Shown here: in pieces, positions 1 through 5,596 of the stretch
Position numbering within the stretch: position 1 is the stretch's first letter
How the letters are laid out: the number at the start of each line of letters is the position of its first letter
From: an uncultured Eubacteriales bacterium
GTDB taxonomy: Bacteria; Bacillota; Clostridia; Oscillospirales; Oscillospiraceae
NCBI GenBank assembly: GCA_902475515.1
Contig: CABSAB010000112.1
Coordinates: 1-5,620 of the forward strand
DNA length: 5,620 bases
Reading direction: 5' to 3'
Position numbers and translations under genes: made by a program
Notes under the pieces: model-generated
Databases searched by the model: none
Told to the model about the DNA's origin: nothing
What the model saw: only the letters and a program-made list of their open reading frames with translations

Positions 1-616
1 TAATGGACTTGCCCGCCGTGTAGATGCCGGGACTTCCGGCGATCTCCGTCACCGCCTCAATGTCCCGCACGGTGATGTAGCCTCCCTGGAAATCCGTAGC
101 CAGAGCGCCGGAATTCTGCCCGCCGGTGTGGATTTTGGTGCCGTTGCAGTACACATGACCGCCATAGGAGGCATCCACGCCGTGGCCCTGGCGGTTATTG
201 GTGTCAATGGTGCCGCCCTCAATGACGATGGCCCCGTCAAAGATGGCATAGGCCCCGTTGGCCGTAGAGCTTTCATGGCAGACGATCCTGGGCTCCACCA
301 GCGTCACATGACTGGTCTTCTGGTTGGCGAGCACCGCCGCGCAGAAGCCGTATTTGCTGCCCAGCTCATTGCGGAGGTCCTCGGGGGTCATCTCGCCGTA
401 GCCGTGGATCTCGGCATTCTTGAGATAGGCCGTGCCTCCGTCCCGGGTATAGATGGCGGAGGACCCCGCCTCGCCGGTGGAGGCGAAGGTCCCCTTGTCC
501 GTCCGGCGGTCGGTGATCTCCTCGCCAATGACGGTATAGGCGGACTCTGCCGCCATGCGGGCCTCCACCTCCGGCTCCGGTGCCGTGGGATTGGGCATAT
601 TCTTGAAAATATCCAT
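1..616 (-). CDS. Beta-helix repeat protein, N-terminal part (gene continues beyond the left edge)
   Basis: An open frame on the minus strand runs without a stop from ATG at 616-614 to the left edge, giving 205 complete codons; the C-terminus is outside the window. The start is supported by a GCGAGG ribosome binding site seven bases upstream and a promoter at 650-678. The protein begins MDIFKNMPNP, followed by a Pro/Glu-rich stretch (residues 8-19). It has no hydrophobic signal peptide or membrane segment. From about residue 45 it is rich in Gly, Thr, Ala and alternating hydrophobic residues. From about residue 120 to 205 there are roughly 25-residue units with a G-A/V/I start and a later GGTI-, NGTKI- or VRDI-like strand, as in right-handed parallel beta-helices. 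Such folds occur in polysaccharide lyases and adhesins, but no catalytic site is visible here, so I assign no reaction. The fold is an inference from the repeat spacing. Confidence 0.8.
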   Translation of the reverse strand, partial: MDIFKNMPNPTAPEPEVEARMAAESAYTVIGEEITDRRTDKGTFASTGEAGSSAIYTRDGGTAYLKNAEIHGYGEMTPEDLRNELGSKYGFCAAVLANQKTSHVTLVEPRIVCHESSTANGAYAIFDGAIVIEGGTIDTNNRQGHGVDASYGGHVYCNGTKIHTGGQNSGALATDFQGGYITVRDIEAVTEIAGSPGIYTAGKSI

Positions 617-649
617 GATAAAACCTCGCTTTCCCTTTGATTTATTTCC

Positions 650-678
650 AATGTAGCACAAGTTTTCTTAGAATCCAA
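650..678 (-). promoter_or_regulatory. Promoter of the beta-helix protein gene
   Basis: On the minus strand, TTGGAT (678-673) and TACATT (655-650) are separated by exactly 17 bases. The -10 box is preceded by TGC, giving an extended -10 element (TGnTACATT). Each hexamer matches the sigma-A consensus at four of six positions. Transcription would start near 643, leaving a leader of about 27 bases that includes the ribosome binding site of the gene starting at 616. Confidence 0.5.
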
Positions 679-761
679 ACAATTTCCGCCGAAACGGCAC
701 AAACAGACTGCCGGGGGTCGTTTTTGACGATTTCCCAGCCGCAGGATTTTTGAAAAAACAC

Positions 762-790
762 TCGACTATCCGGGAAAATTGGTGTATGCT
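762..790 (+). promoter_or_regulatory. Candidate promoter of the azlCD cluster
   Basis: TCGACT (762-767) and TATGCT (785-790) are 17 bases apart, each matching the sigma-A consensus at four of six positions. The predicted start near 797 gives a leader of about 30 bases carrying the AAGGAG site of azlC. A better -35-like TTGACG sits at 724-729 but has no convincing -10 box at the right distance. The placement is plausible, not certain. Confidence 0.35.
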
Positions 791-807
791 TATTGGTACA
801 CGATTTT
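775..807. promoter_or_regulatory. Imperfect dyad over the azlC -10 region, possible operator
   Basis: The arm AAAATTGGTGTA (775-786) is nearly the reverse complement of TACACGATTTT (797-807): the outer AAAAT/ATTTT and inner GTGTA/TACAC pair, with one extra base and one mismatch between them. The 10-base centre also holds the second copy of a direct repeat, ATTGGT (778-783 and 792-797). The dyad covers the proposed -10 box, where a bound repressor would block transcription. No regulator gene is in the window, and a dyad this short could arise by chance. Confidence 0.3.
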
Positions 808-827
808 CGAAAAAAGGAGACGGTCTC

Positions 828-1568
828 ATGCAGGGAAGCAACAGAGCCTGTTTGGTCCGGGGGCTCCGGGACGGAGTGCCCATCGGCCTTGGCTATTTCG
901 CTGTGGCCTTTACTCTGGGCTTTGCGGCCCGGCGGGCGGGGCTTACGGCCATTCAGGCCAGTCTTGCCAGCTGCCTGACCATGGCCTCCGCCGGGCAGTA
1001 TGCGGGCTTCACCGTCATGGCCGAGGGGGGCACCTATCTCACCATGGCCATTATGATCCTGGTGGCCAACGCCCGGTATCTTTTAATGTCCTGCGCCCTG
1101 ACCCAGAAGCTGTCGCCCAAAACGGGGCTGGGCCACCGGCTGCTCATGGGCCTGGGGGTCACGGACGAGATCTTCGGCGTGTGCGTCTCTGTGGAAAATC
1201 CCCTGAATCCGTTTTATCTCTATGGCGTATTTCTGGTGGCTATGCCCGGCTGGACCGTCGGCACCTATCTGGGCGTGGTCATGGGCAACCTTCTGCCGGG
1301 GAACCTGGTATCCGCCCTGAGCGTGGGGCTGTACGGCATGTTCCTGGCGGTGATCGTCCCCCCGTCGCGAAAAAGCAAGATCGTCGGCGGACTGGTGGTC
1401 CTCTCCATGGGTCTGAGCCTGCTTGCGGACAAGCTCTCCATTCTTGCCCACATTTCCTCCGGCACCAAGATCATTCTGCTGACAGTGGTGATCTCCGCCG
1501 CCGCCGCGATCCTGTTCCCCGTGAAGGATGCGGCGGAAGCGGCAGAAACGGGAGGTGCGGAAGCATGA
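828..1568 (+). CDS. azlC: AzlC family branched-chain amino acid exporter, large subunit
   Basis: This 246-residue integral membrane protein is the large subunit of the AzlCD exporter, which moves branched-chain amino acids (and toxic analogues such as 4-azaleucine in Bacillus subtilis) out of the cell. Family features visible are the N-terminal RDGVPIGLGY segment (about 14-23), the membrane stretch ending in ASAGQYAG (53-60), LVANARYLLMS (78-88), GVTDEIFGV (110-118) and several hydrophobic helices to residue 230, followed by an Ala/Glu-rich cytoplasmic tail. The length is normal for AzlC. I chose ATG 828 because AAGGAG (814-819) lies eight bases upstream; an in-frame TTG at 750 would add 26 residues unlike the family, falls upstream of the proposed promoter and has no such site. 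The gene overlaps azlD by four bases (ATGA), indicating translational coupling. Confidence 0.93.
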   Translation: MQGSNRACLVRGLRDGVPIGLGYFAVAFTLGFAARRAGLTAIQASLASCLTMASAGQYAGFTVMAEGGTYLTMAIMILVANARYLLMSCALTQKLSPKTGLGHRLLMGLGVTDEIFGVCVSVENPLNPFYLYGVFLVAMPGWTVGTYLGVVMGNLLPGNLVSALSVGLYGMFLAVIVPPSRKSKIVGGLVVLSMGLSLLADKLSILAHISSGTKIILLTVVISAAAAILFPVKDAAEAAETGGAEA

Positions 1569-1870
1569 GCGGCAATGCCTACATCTACATATTCATCATG
1601 GCCGGGGTCAGCTATCTAATCCGGGTGCTGCCCCTGACCCTCATCCGCCGGGAGATCAAGAGCCGGTTCATCCGCTCGTTTCTCTACTATGTGCCCTATG
1701 TGACCCTGTCCGTCATGACCTTCCCGGCCATCGTCCAGGCCACGGACAGCCCCGTGGCCGGAGCGCTGGCCCTGGTGGTGGGGGCCGTGGCCGCCTGGCT
1801 GGGCCGGAGTTTGTTCTCTGTGGCGGTGCTGGCCTGCGTGACAGTGTTTTTGACGGAGCTGATTCTATAA
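1565..1870 (+). CDS. azlD: AzlD family branched-chain amino acid exporter, small subunit
   Basis: This 101-residue, very hydrophobic protein is the small partner that AzlC needs for branched-chain amino acid export at the cytoplasmic membrane. It shows the AzlD pattern: an N-terminal helix (about 5-22) ending in SYLIRVLPL with the conserved Arg20 and Pro23, a basic loop (RREIKSR, 28-34), a helix with YVPYVTLSV (42-50) and PAIV, and two more helices (about 65-79 and 83-100). The start ATG overlaps the stop of azlC as ATGA and has GGAGGT at 1551-1556, eight bases upstream. Length and position directly behind azlC are typical. The next gene starts 15 bases after the stop, so all are probably on one transcript. 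Confidence 0.92.
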   Translation: MSGNAYIYIFIMAGVSYLIRVLPLTLIRREIKSRFIRSFLYYVPYVTLSVMTFPAIVQATDSPVAGALALVVGAVAAWLGRSLFSVAVLACVTVFLTELIL

Positions 1871-1885
1871 AAAGGAGCGTTTGAC

Positions 1886-2359
1886 ATGACTGCTGAACTC
1901 TGCGAAAAGCCCGCCTTTGCCGTGATCGGCAAGCTGGGGGCTACCACCGACGGCCCCGATTTCATAAAAACCCTCTGGCAGCAGGCCAACGAACATTTTG
2001 CGGAGATCGAGCCGCTGGTGAAGCGGGACCCACAGGGGACGCCTGTGGGCTTTTGGGGCGCCATGTCGGATATGTCCGGGGCATTTGCCCCCTGGGAGGA
2101 GGACTTCACCAGGGGCTTATATCTGGCGGGGGCCGAGGTCCGGGACGGCGCAGAGGCGCCGGCGGGCTGGACCCGGTGGGATATCCCGGGCTTTGTGTAC
2201 GTGAAGATCGCCGGTCCGGAGCCGGACCTGTTTCGCCTGGGGCTGCAATATCTGCGGGAGCATGGGTTGTCTCTGGCCGGGGCCGTCCAGGATTTTACCG
2301 ATCCGAAAGACGGCGGTTGCTATCAGATGTTTCCCATTCAAAGGCTGGCGGCACGATAA
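1886..2359 (+). CDS. GyrI-like / effector-binding domain protein
   Basis: A stand-alone, probably cytosolic 157-residue protein made of a single GyrI-like small-molecule-binding domain, without a DNA-binding part. Recognisable family segments are KPAFAVIGKLG (8-18), FIKTLWQQAN (26-35), VGFWGAMSDM (54-63), FAPWEEDFTRGLYLAGAEV (67-85), the AGWTRWDIPGFVYV strand (93-106) and the C-terminal QDFTDPKDGGCYQMFPI (135-151). These domains bind hydrophobic or cationic compounds as effector domains of AraC/MerR regulators; some GyrI-like proteins hydrolyse cyclopropanoid toxins. Which applies here cannot be told. The start is set by AAAGGAG at 1871-1877, eight bases before the ATG. With only 15 bases between it and azlD it is almost certainly co-transcribed with the exporter, suggesting a sensing or detoxifying role alongside export (inference). 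Confidence 0.85.
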   Translation: MTAELCEKPAFAVIGKLGATTDGPDFIKTLWQQANEHFAEIEPLVKRDPQGTPVGFWGAMSDMSGAFAPWEEDFTRGLYLAGAEVRDGAEAPAGWTRWDIPGFVYVKIAGPEPDLFRLGLQYLREHGLSLAGAVQDFTDPKDGGCYQMFPIQRLAAR

Positions 2360-2369
2360 AAATGGCACT

Positions 2370-2399
2370 GCGTGGTTAGACAGACACGCGATTATTTTT
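2370..2399 (+). terminator. Weak hairpin between the GyrI-like gene and the adenylyltransferase gene
   Basis: GCGTG (2370-2374) can pair with CACGC (2385-2389) around a 10-base loop, followed by GATTATTTTT. The stem has only five pairs and the T tract is interrupted, so it would at most attenuate transcription into the next gene. I see no convincing separate promoter in the 63-base gap. Confidence 0.22.
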
Positions 2400-2422
2400 G
2401 AAAGCAGGCAGGAGGATATCTC

Positions 2423-3274
2423 ATGCGAACGGAACAGGAAATGTATGACCTGATCCTGGGCTTTGCCCGGGCGGACGACCGGGTCCGGGCGGTGTATCTC
2501 AACGGTTCCCGGGCCAATCCCAATGCCCCCAAGGACAACTATCAGGACTTTGACATTGTATATGTGGTGGACCGCTTTGAGGAGTTTAAGGCCGACTGGT
2601 CCTGGCTGGATGTATTTGGCCCCCGGCTTATCATGCAGACCCCCGAGGCCATGCGGGACCCCAGCGGAGATGGCCATTTCAACTGGATGATGCTCTTTAC
2701 CGACGGCAACCGGCTGGACCTGACCCTCATCCCCCTTTCCCGTTCGGACCTCATTGGGACCGACAGCCAGACCGTGGTCCTGCTGGACAAGGACGGTATC
2801 CTCCCGGAATTCCCCCCTCCCAGCGACCGGGACTATCTCCCGAAACGGCCCTCGGAACTCTATTACACCTCCTGCTGCAACAACTTCTTCTGGTGTATGC
2901 AGAACGTTTTCAAGGGCATCGCCCGGGACGAGCTGCCCTATGCCATGGTCATGTACCACACCGTGGTCCGTGAGGAACTGCACGATATGCTTTCCTGGTA
3001 TATCGGCTGTAAGACGGATTTTCGGGTCTCTCCGGGGAAAATGGGCAAGTATTTCAAACGGTACCTGCCGGAGGACCTCTACCGTCTCTATGAAAACACC
3101 TATTCCGATGCCCAGCCGGCGCACTTCTGGCAGGCATTGGAAACAGCCTGCGAACTGTTTCGGACAGCGGCCAAGGCCGTGGGAGCGGCGCTGGGCTATG
3201 CCTACAATCAACAGGACGACGACGGCATTCTGGAATACCTGCGGATGGTCCGGGACGGTGAATTGGCCGAATAA
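2423..3274 (+). CDS. ant(6): Aminoglycoside 6-adenylyltransferase family protein (ANT(6)/AadK-like)
   Basis: This 283-residue cytosolic protein matches the ANT(6) family, which transfers AMP from ATP to the 6-hydroxyl of streptomycin. The N-terminal nucleotidyltransferase domain carries the EMYDLIL opening (6-12), the GSR motif (28-30) in LNGSRANPNAPKDNYQDFDIVY, the metal-binding DxD pair Asp42/Asp44, and the third acidic residue Asp99 in DGNRLDLTL. The helical C-terminal substrate-binding domain includes YTSCCNNFFWCMQNVFKG and VMYHTVVREELHDMLSWYIG. All three catalytic acids are present and the length equals that of chromosomal AadK-type enzymes, so it looks intact. AGGAGG (2410-2415) lies seven bases before the ATG. 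Codon use resembles its neighbours and no mobile element flanks it, suggesting a resident chromosomal gene. Whether streptomycin or another compound is its real substrate is unknown. Confidence 0.9.
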   Translation: MRTEQEMYDLILGFARADDRVRAVYLNGSRANPNAPKDNYQDFDIVYVVDRFEEFKADWSWLDVFGPRLIMQTPEAMRDPSGDGHFNWMMLFTDGNRLDLTLIPLSRSDLIGTDSQTVVLLDKDGILPEFPPPSDRDYLPKRPSELYYTSCCNNFFWCMQNVFKGIARDELPYAMVMYHTVVREELHDMLSWYIGCKTDFRVSPGKMGKYFKRYLPEDLYRLYENTYSDAQPAHFWQALETACELFRTAAKAVGAALGYAYNQQDDDGILEYLRMVRDGELAE

Positions 3275-3280
3275 CCAACA

Positions 3281-3318
3281 AAAAAGCGGAGCTTGCTATC
3301 TTGCAAGCTCCGCTTTTT
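3281..3318. terminator. Bidirectional intrinsic terminator between convergent genes
   Basis: GCGGAGCTTGC (3286-3296) and GCAAGCTCCGC (3303-3313) form a perfect 11-pair stem with a six-base loop. On the plus strand it is followed by five T (3314-3318). On the minus strand the A run at 3280-3285 becomes six T. It thus ends both the azlC-to-ant(6) transcript and the galM transcript. The galM stop codon (3319-3317) lies in the T/A tract itself. Confidence 0.93.
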
Positions 3319-4357
3319 ATCCTTCTTCTGTGGAAAATACAAAGGCCGTCGAATGGTCATATTCGGCCCCCGTCCGGAGTACCGGGGCTTCCGCCCCGGG
3401 AATATGGATGGCATTGGGCAGAAACTGCGTCTCCAGGCACACCGCCGAGTGGGGCTTGTAGTGCCTTCCGCCCTTGCCCTGCTTCTCCTCCACAAAATTG
3501 GCCGTATACACCTGCACCGCCGGGAGGTCCGTGGCCACCTGCATGACGATGCCCGTCAGCGGGCTGCTGAGCCTTGCAAATTCCCGCAGCGCCCCGGTCC
3601 GCCGCAGCAGAAAGCTGTGGTCGTAGCCCCGGCACAGCCGCAGCTGCGCATCCTCCGCCTCCAGATCCCGCCGCAAAAGCTTTCCCTTGTTAAAGTCAAA
3701 GGCCGTGCCCGCTACCGGCAGCAGTCTTCCGGTGGGCAGGGTGTTTTCATCGTTTTCCGCATAGGTCTCCGCATCCAAATAGAGGCGCTGGCCCATGGGG
3801 TCCTGGCCGCCGCTGAGGTCAAAATAGCTGTGATTGGTCAAATTCAGCAGCGTGTCCCGGTCCGATACGCCCCCATAGCGGATCACCAGTGTGTTATTCG
3901 GAAACAGGGTAAAGCGCACCGATACCTCCAGATTTCCGGGGTAGCCCTGATCTCCGTCCGGAGAGGTCAGGTGCAGGCACAGGCAGTTGTTGGGCAGTAT
4001 CTCCGCCGCAAACATCCGCTGATGAAAGCCCGAAACCCCTCCATGGATGTGGTTGGGGCCGCTGTTTTTATCCAGCGTATAGGTCTTGCCGCTTAGGGTA
4101 AAGCTGCCTCCGCCGATGCGCCCGCAGTGGCGGCCCACGGTGGCGCCGAAATACAGCGTCCCCCGGGCGTAGCCCGAAAGCGTATCGTAGCCCAGGACCA
4201 CATCCGTGGGCATGCCGTATTTGTCGGGCATCACCAGTGCCTGGATCGTGGCCCCGTAGTCGAGGATGTCCACATAGGCATTTTCGCTGTTTTGCAAACG
4301 GTACCGGGTCACCGGCGTGCCGTCCGGCAGCGTCCCAAAGGGATAGGCTGTGATCAT
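3317..4357 (-). CDS. galM: Aldose 1-epimerase (galactose mutarotase)
   Basis: This 346-residue cytosolic enzyme interconverts alpha and beta anomers of aldoses such as galactose and glucose, feeding the Leloir pathway. Family landmarks in order are LDYGATIQALVMPD (32-45), DVVLGYDTLSGY (52-63), GATVGRHCGRI (71-81), NHIHGG (102-107), NLTNHSYFDLSG (172-183), GYDHSF (244-249) and VCLETQFLPNAIH (306-318). The catalytic set appears complete: His105, the acid His176, Asp246 and the base Glu309. One oddity is Gly79 where the GRxxNRI motif usually has Asn. ATG 4357 is preceded by AGGAGG (4368-4363) with a five-base gap, and this site overlaps the stop of the upstream gene, so the two are coupled. The stop codon falls in the shared terminator. 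No other galactose gene is nearby, so a general mutarotase role is likely. Confidence 0.95.
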   Translation of the reverse strand: MITAYPFGTLPDGTPVTRYRLQNSENAYVDILDYGATIQALVMPDKYGMPTDVVLGYDTLSGYARGTLYFGATVGRHCGRIGGGSFTLSGKTYTLDKNSGPNHIHGGVSGFHQRMFAAEILPNNCLCLHLTSPDGDQGYPGNLEVSVRFTLFPNNTLVIRYGGVSDRDTLLNLTNHSYFDLSGGQDPMGQRLYLDAETYAENDENTLPTGRLLPVAGTAFDFNKGKLLRRDLEAEDAQLRLCRGYDHSFLLRRTGALREFARLSSPLTGIVMQVATDLPAVQVYTANFVEEKQGKGGRHYKPHSAVCLETQFLPNAIHIPGAEAPVLRTGAEYDHSTAFVFSTEEG

Positions 4358-4366
4358 AACATCCTC

Positions 4367-4705
4367 CTAGTCCAGAACGACTGCCTTTTTCTTGCCGTTT
4401 TTCTTTCTGGGATACTCCTTGATTTGGGACACATACTCCAGGTTCACCAGAGTCGTAACGCCATCCTTTTTCACCAGCATTCCATGTTCCTCCACCGCCT
4501 CAATGGTGCCGATCACCCCAGTGGAGGACGTAATGATGGAGATGATGCACTCTTTCCCGATAAACTGCTTTGCCAGTTCAACCATAAAGCCCGCCTCCTG
4601 CTTTCTATGCCTTTTGCGAATATAGACGATTGCCGCCGCGGATTGCTTCTCCGTCCAAAAAATCCACAGCAGCAGCGCCGCCCACAAAATCCACCAATAC
4701 TGCAC
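4367..4705 (-). CDS. Small membrane-anchored protein with Sm-like, DUF6897-type domain
   Basis: Read from GTG 4705 this is a 112-residue protein: a Trp/Leu-rich membrane helix (about 3-17), a linker ending in a basic patch (RKRHRK, 30-35), then a compact domain from MVELAKQFIGKECIISI (41-57) through GTIEAVEEHGMLV (66-78), VNLEYVSQIKEYP (87-99) and a lysine-rich tail ending KKKAVVLD. The domain resembles a small uncharacterised Clostridia family (DUF6897, from memory), and its strand pattern is like Sm/Hfq folds; its function is not known. The GTG has GGGGGAAG upstream and lies about 30 bases from an excellent promoter, which supports the long form. However, the in-frame ATG at 4585-4583 has a stronger AGGAGG site and would make the soluble 72-residue domain alone. 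galM follows after nine bases. Confidence 0.75.
   Translation of the reverse strand: MQYWWILWAALLLWIFWTEKQSAAAIVYIRKRHRKQEAGFMVELAKQFIGKECIISIITSSTGVIGTIEAVEEHGMLVKKDGVTTLVNLEYVSQIKEYPRKKNGKKKAVVLD
4583..4599 (-). promoter_or_regulatory. Internal ribosome binding site and ATG, alternative start of the DUF6897-like gene
   Basis: AGGAGG (4599-4594) stands eight bases before an in-frame ATG (4585-4583) within the gene read from GTG 4705. It is a better site than the one before the GTG. Starting here removes the membrane helix and basic linker and leaves exactly the conserved domain (MVELAKQFIGKE...). It is either the only true start or a second start giving a soluble form. Confidence 0.5.
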
Positions 4706-4735
4706 GGCGCTTCCCCCTTTTCCGCTTTTTATCCT

Positions 4736-4763
4736 ATTATACCGCCTGCCTGGGCAAAGTCAA
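4736..4763 (-). promoter_or_regulatory. Near-consensus promoter for the DUF6897-like gene and galM
   Basis: On the minus strand TTGACT (4763-4758, five of six) and a perfect TATAAT (4741-4736) are separated by 16 bases. Transcription would begin near 4729, about 24 bases before the GTG at 4705. The TGA stop codon of the upstream RNA methyltransferase gene (4762-4760) lies inside the -35 box, so the two units are packed end to start. Confidence 0.75.
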
Positions 4764-5596
4764 GGCACATCCCGCCGGCGCAGCACCCAAAAGGCCACCG
4801 CGCCGGCCGCCGCCACATTGAGGGAATCCACCCCATGGGCCATGGGGATACACACCGTCTCATCACACATTGCCACGGTCTTTTCCGCAAGACCGTCCCC
4901 CTCGGTGCCCAGCACCAGGGCCAGCTTCCCGATCCCCCGGAGCCTAGGTTCCTCAATGGACACCGCCCGGTCCGAAAGCGCCATGGCCGCTGTGGTAAAG
5001 CCCTGCTCCCGCAGAAATGCAAGCCCCTCCTCCGGCCAGTCCGCCGGAACTGCGCCCAAATACGCCCAGGGCACCTGAAATACCGTGCCCATGCTCACCC
5101 GCGCCGCCCGCCGGTGGAGCGGATCGCAGCAGGATGGGGTCAGCAGCACCCCATCCATCCCCAGGGCTGCCGCGGAACGGAAAATGGCCCCCAGGTTGGT
5201 GGGGTCCACAATGTTCTCCAGCACCACCACCCGCCGGGCGCCCTGGCAGACATCCGCCGCCACTATGGGCGCGGGCCGCCGCATGGCGCAAAGTACGCCC
5301 CGGTGCAGCTGATAGCCCGTGAGCTGCTCCAAAACCGCCCGGTCCGCCGTAAAAACAGGCACATCACCGCACCGTTCCAGAAGCTCCCGCCCCTGGCCCT
5401 CCAGCTGCCGCCGCTCCATCAAAAAGGAGACCGGCACGCACCCGGCCATTAAGGCACAGGAGATGACCTTGGCGCTCTCAGCGATAAACATCCCCTTGTC
5501 CGGCGCCCGCCGGGACCGCAGCTGGGCCTCCGTCAAACGCGCATACACATCTAGCTCCGGCGCACGGATATCTGTAATCTCAACAATATTGGGCAT
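4760..5596 (-). CDS. TrmH/SpoU-family RNA 2'-O-ribose methyltransferase
   Basis: This 278-residue cytosolic enzyme should transfer a methyl group from S-adenosylmethionine to a ribose 2'-hydroxyl in rRNA or tRNA. The N-terminal part (about 19-105) is a substrate-binding domain with KGMFIAESAKVISCALMAG (34-52). The C-terminal SPOUT domain holds all three family motifs: motif 1 ENIVDPTNLGAIFRSA (127-142) with Asn134 and the catalytic Arg140, motif 2 ALVLGTEGDGL (226-236) with Glu232, and motif 3 IPMAHGVDSLNVAAAGAVA (250-268) with Asn260, which form the trefoil-knot cofactor site. Length is typical. ATG 5596 is preceded by a modest GGGGG about eight bases upstream. Its promoter is outside the window. 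The exact RNA target cannot be read from sequence, so no gene symbol is given. Its stop lies within the -35 box of the next promoter; I see no terminator between them. Confidence 0.93.
   Translation of the reverse strand: MPNIVEITDIRAPELDVYARLTEAQLRSRRAPDKGMFIAESAKVISCALMAGCVPVSFLMERRQLEGQGRELLERCGDVPVFTADRAVLEQLTGYQLHRGVLCAMRRPAPIVAADVCQGARRVVVLENIVDPTNLGAIFRSAAALGMDGVLLTPSCCDPLHRRAARVSMGTVFQVPWAYLGAVPADWPEEGLAFLREQGFTTAAMALSDRAVSIEEPRLRGIGKLALVLGTEGDGLAEKTVAMCDETVCIPMAHGVDSLNVAAAGAVAFWVLRRRDVP

Noticed and set aside
128..640. 170-codon plus-strand open frame opposite the beta-helix gene
   Set aside because: It is antisense to a frame with a start site, ribosome binding site, promoter and repeat pattern; the plus-strand frame shows none of these.
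724..752. TTGACG as the -35 box of an azlC promoter further upstream
   Set aside because: No acceptable -10 hexamer is found 16-18 bases downstream; the best candidate, GATTTT, is only 15 bases away and matches poorly.
750..827. Upstream TTG start extending azlC by 26 residues
   Set aside because: The extension is not hydrophobic or family-like, lies upstream of and across the predicted promoter, and the ATG at 828 has a well-placed AAGGAG.
779..1870. Apparent fusion frame in which azlD is preceded by 262 extra codons
   Set aside because: The extra part is azlC read in the wrong frame. AzlD has its own ATG at 1565 and a GGAGGT site, and the known subunit is about 100 residues long.
2117..3211. 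Long 364-codon open frame on the minus strand, opposite the GyrI-like and adenylyltransferase genes
   Set aside because: It lies antisense to two clearly recognised genes, spans the gap between them, has no family motifs and has a His/Pro/Gly/Val-rich composition typical of the mirror of GC-rich coding DNA.
3293..4096. 267-codon plus-strand open frame opposite galM
   Set aside because: It starts inside the terminator hairpin and is antisense to a complete, motif-bearing epimerase gene.
4127..5452. 441-codon plus-strand open frame crossing galM, the DUF6897-like gene and the methyltransferase gene
   Set aside because: It runs antisense to three recognised genes and through their intergenic promoter, is rich in His, Pro, Arg and Gln without domains, and has no ribosome binding site; it is a GC-bias shadow.
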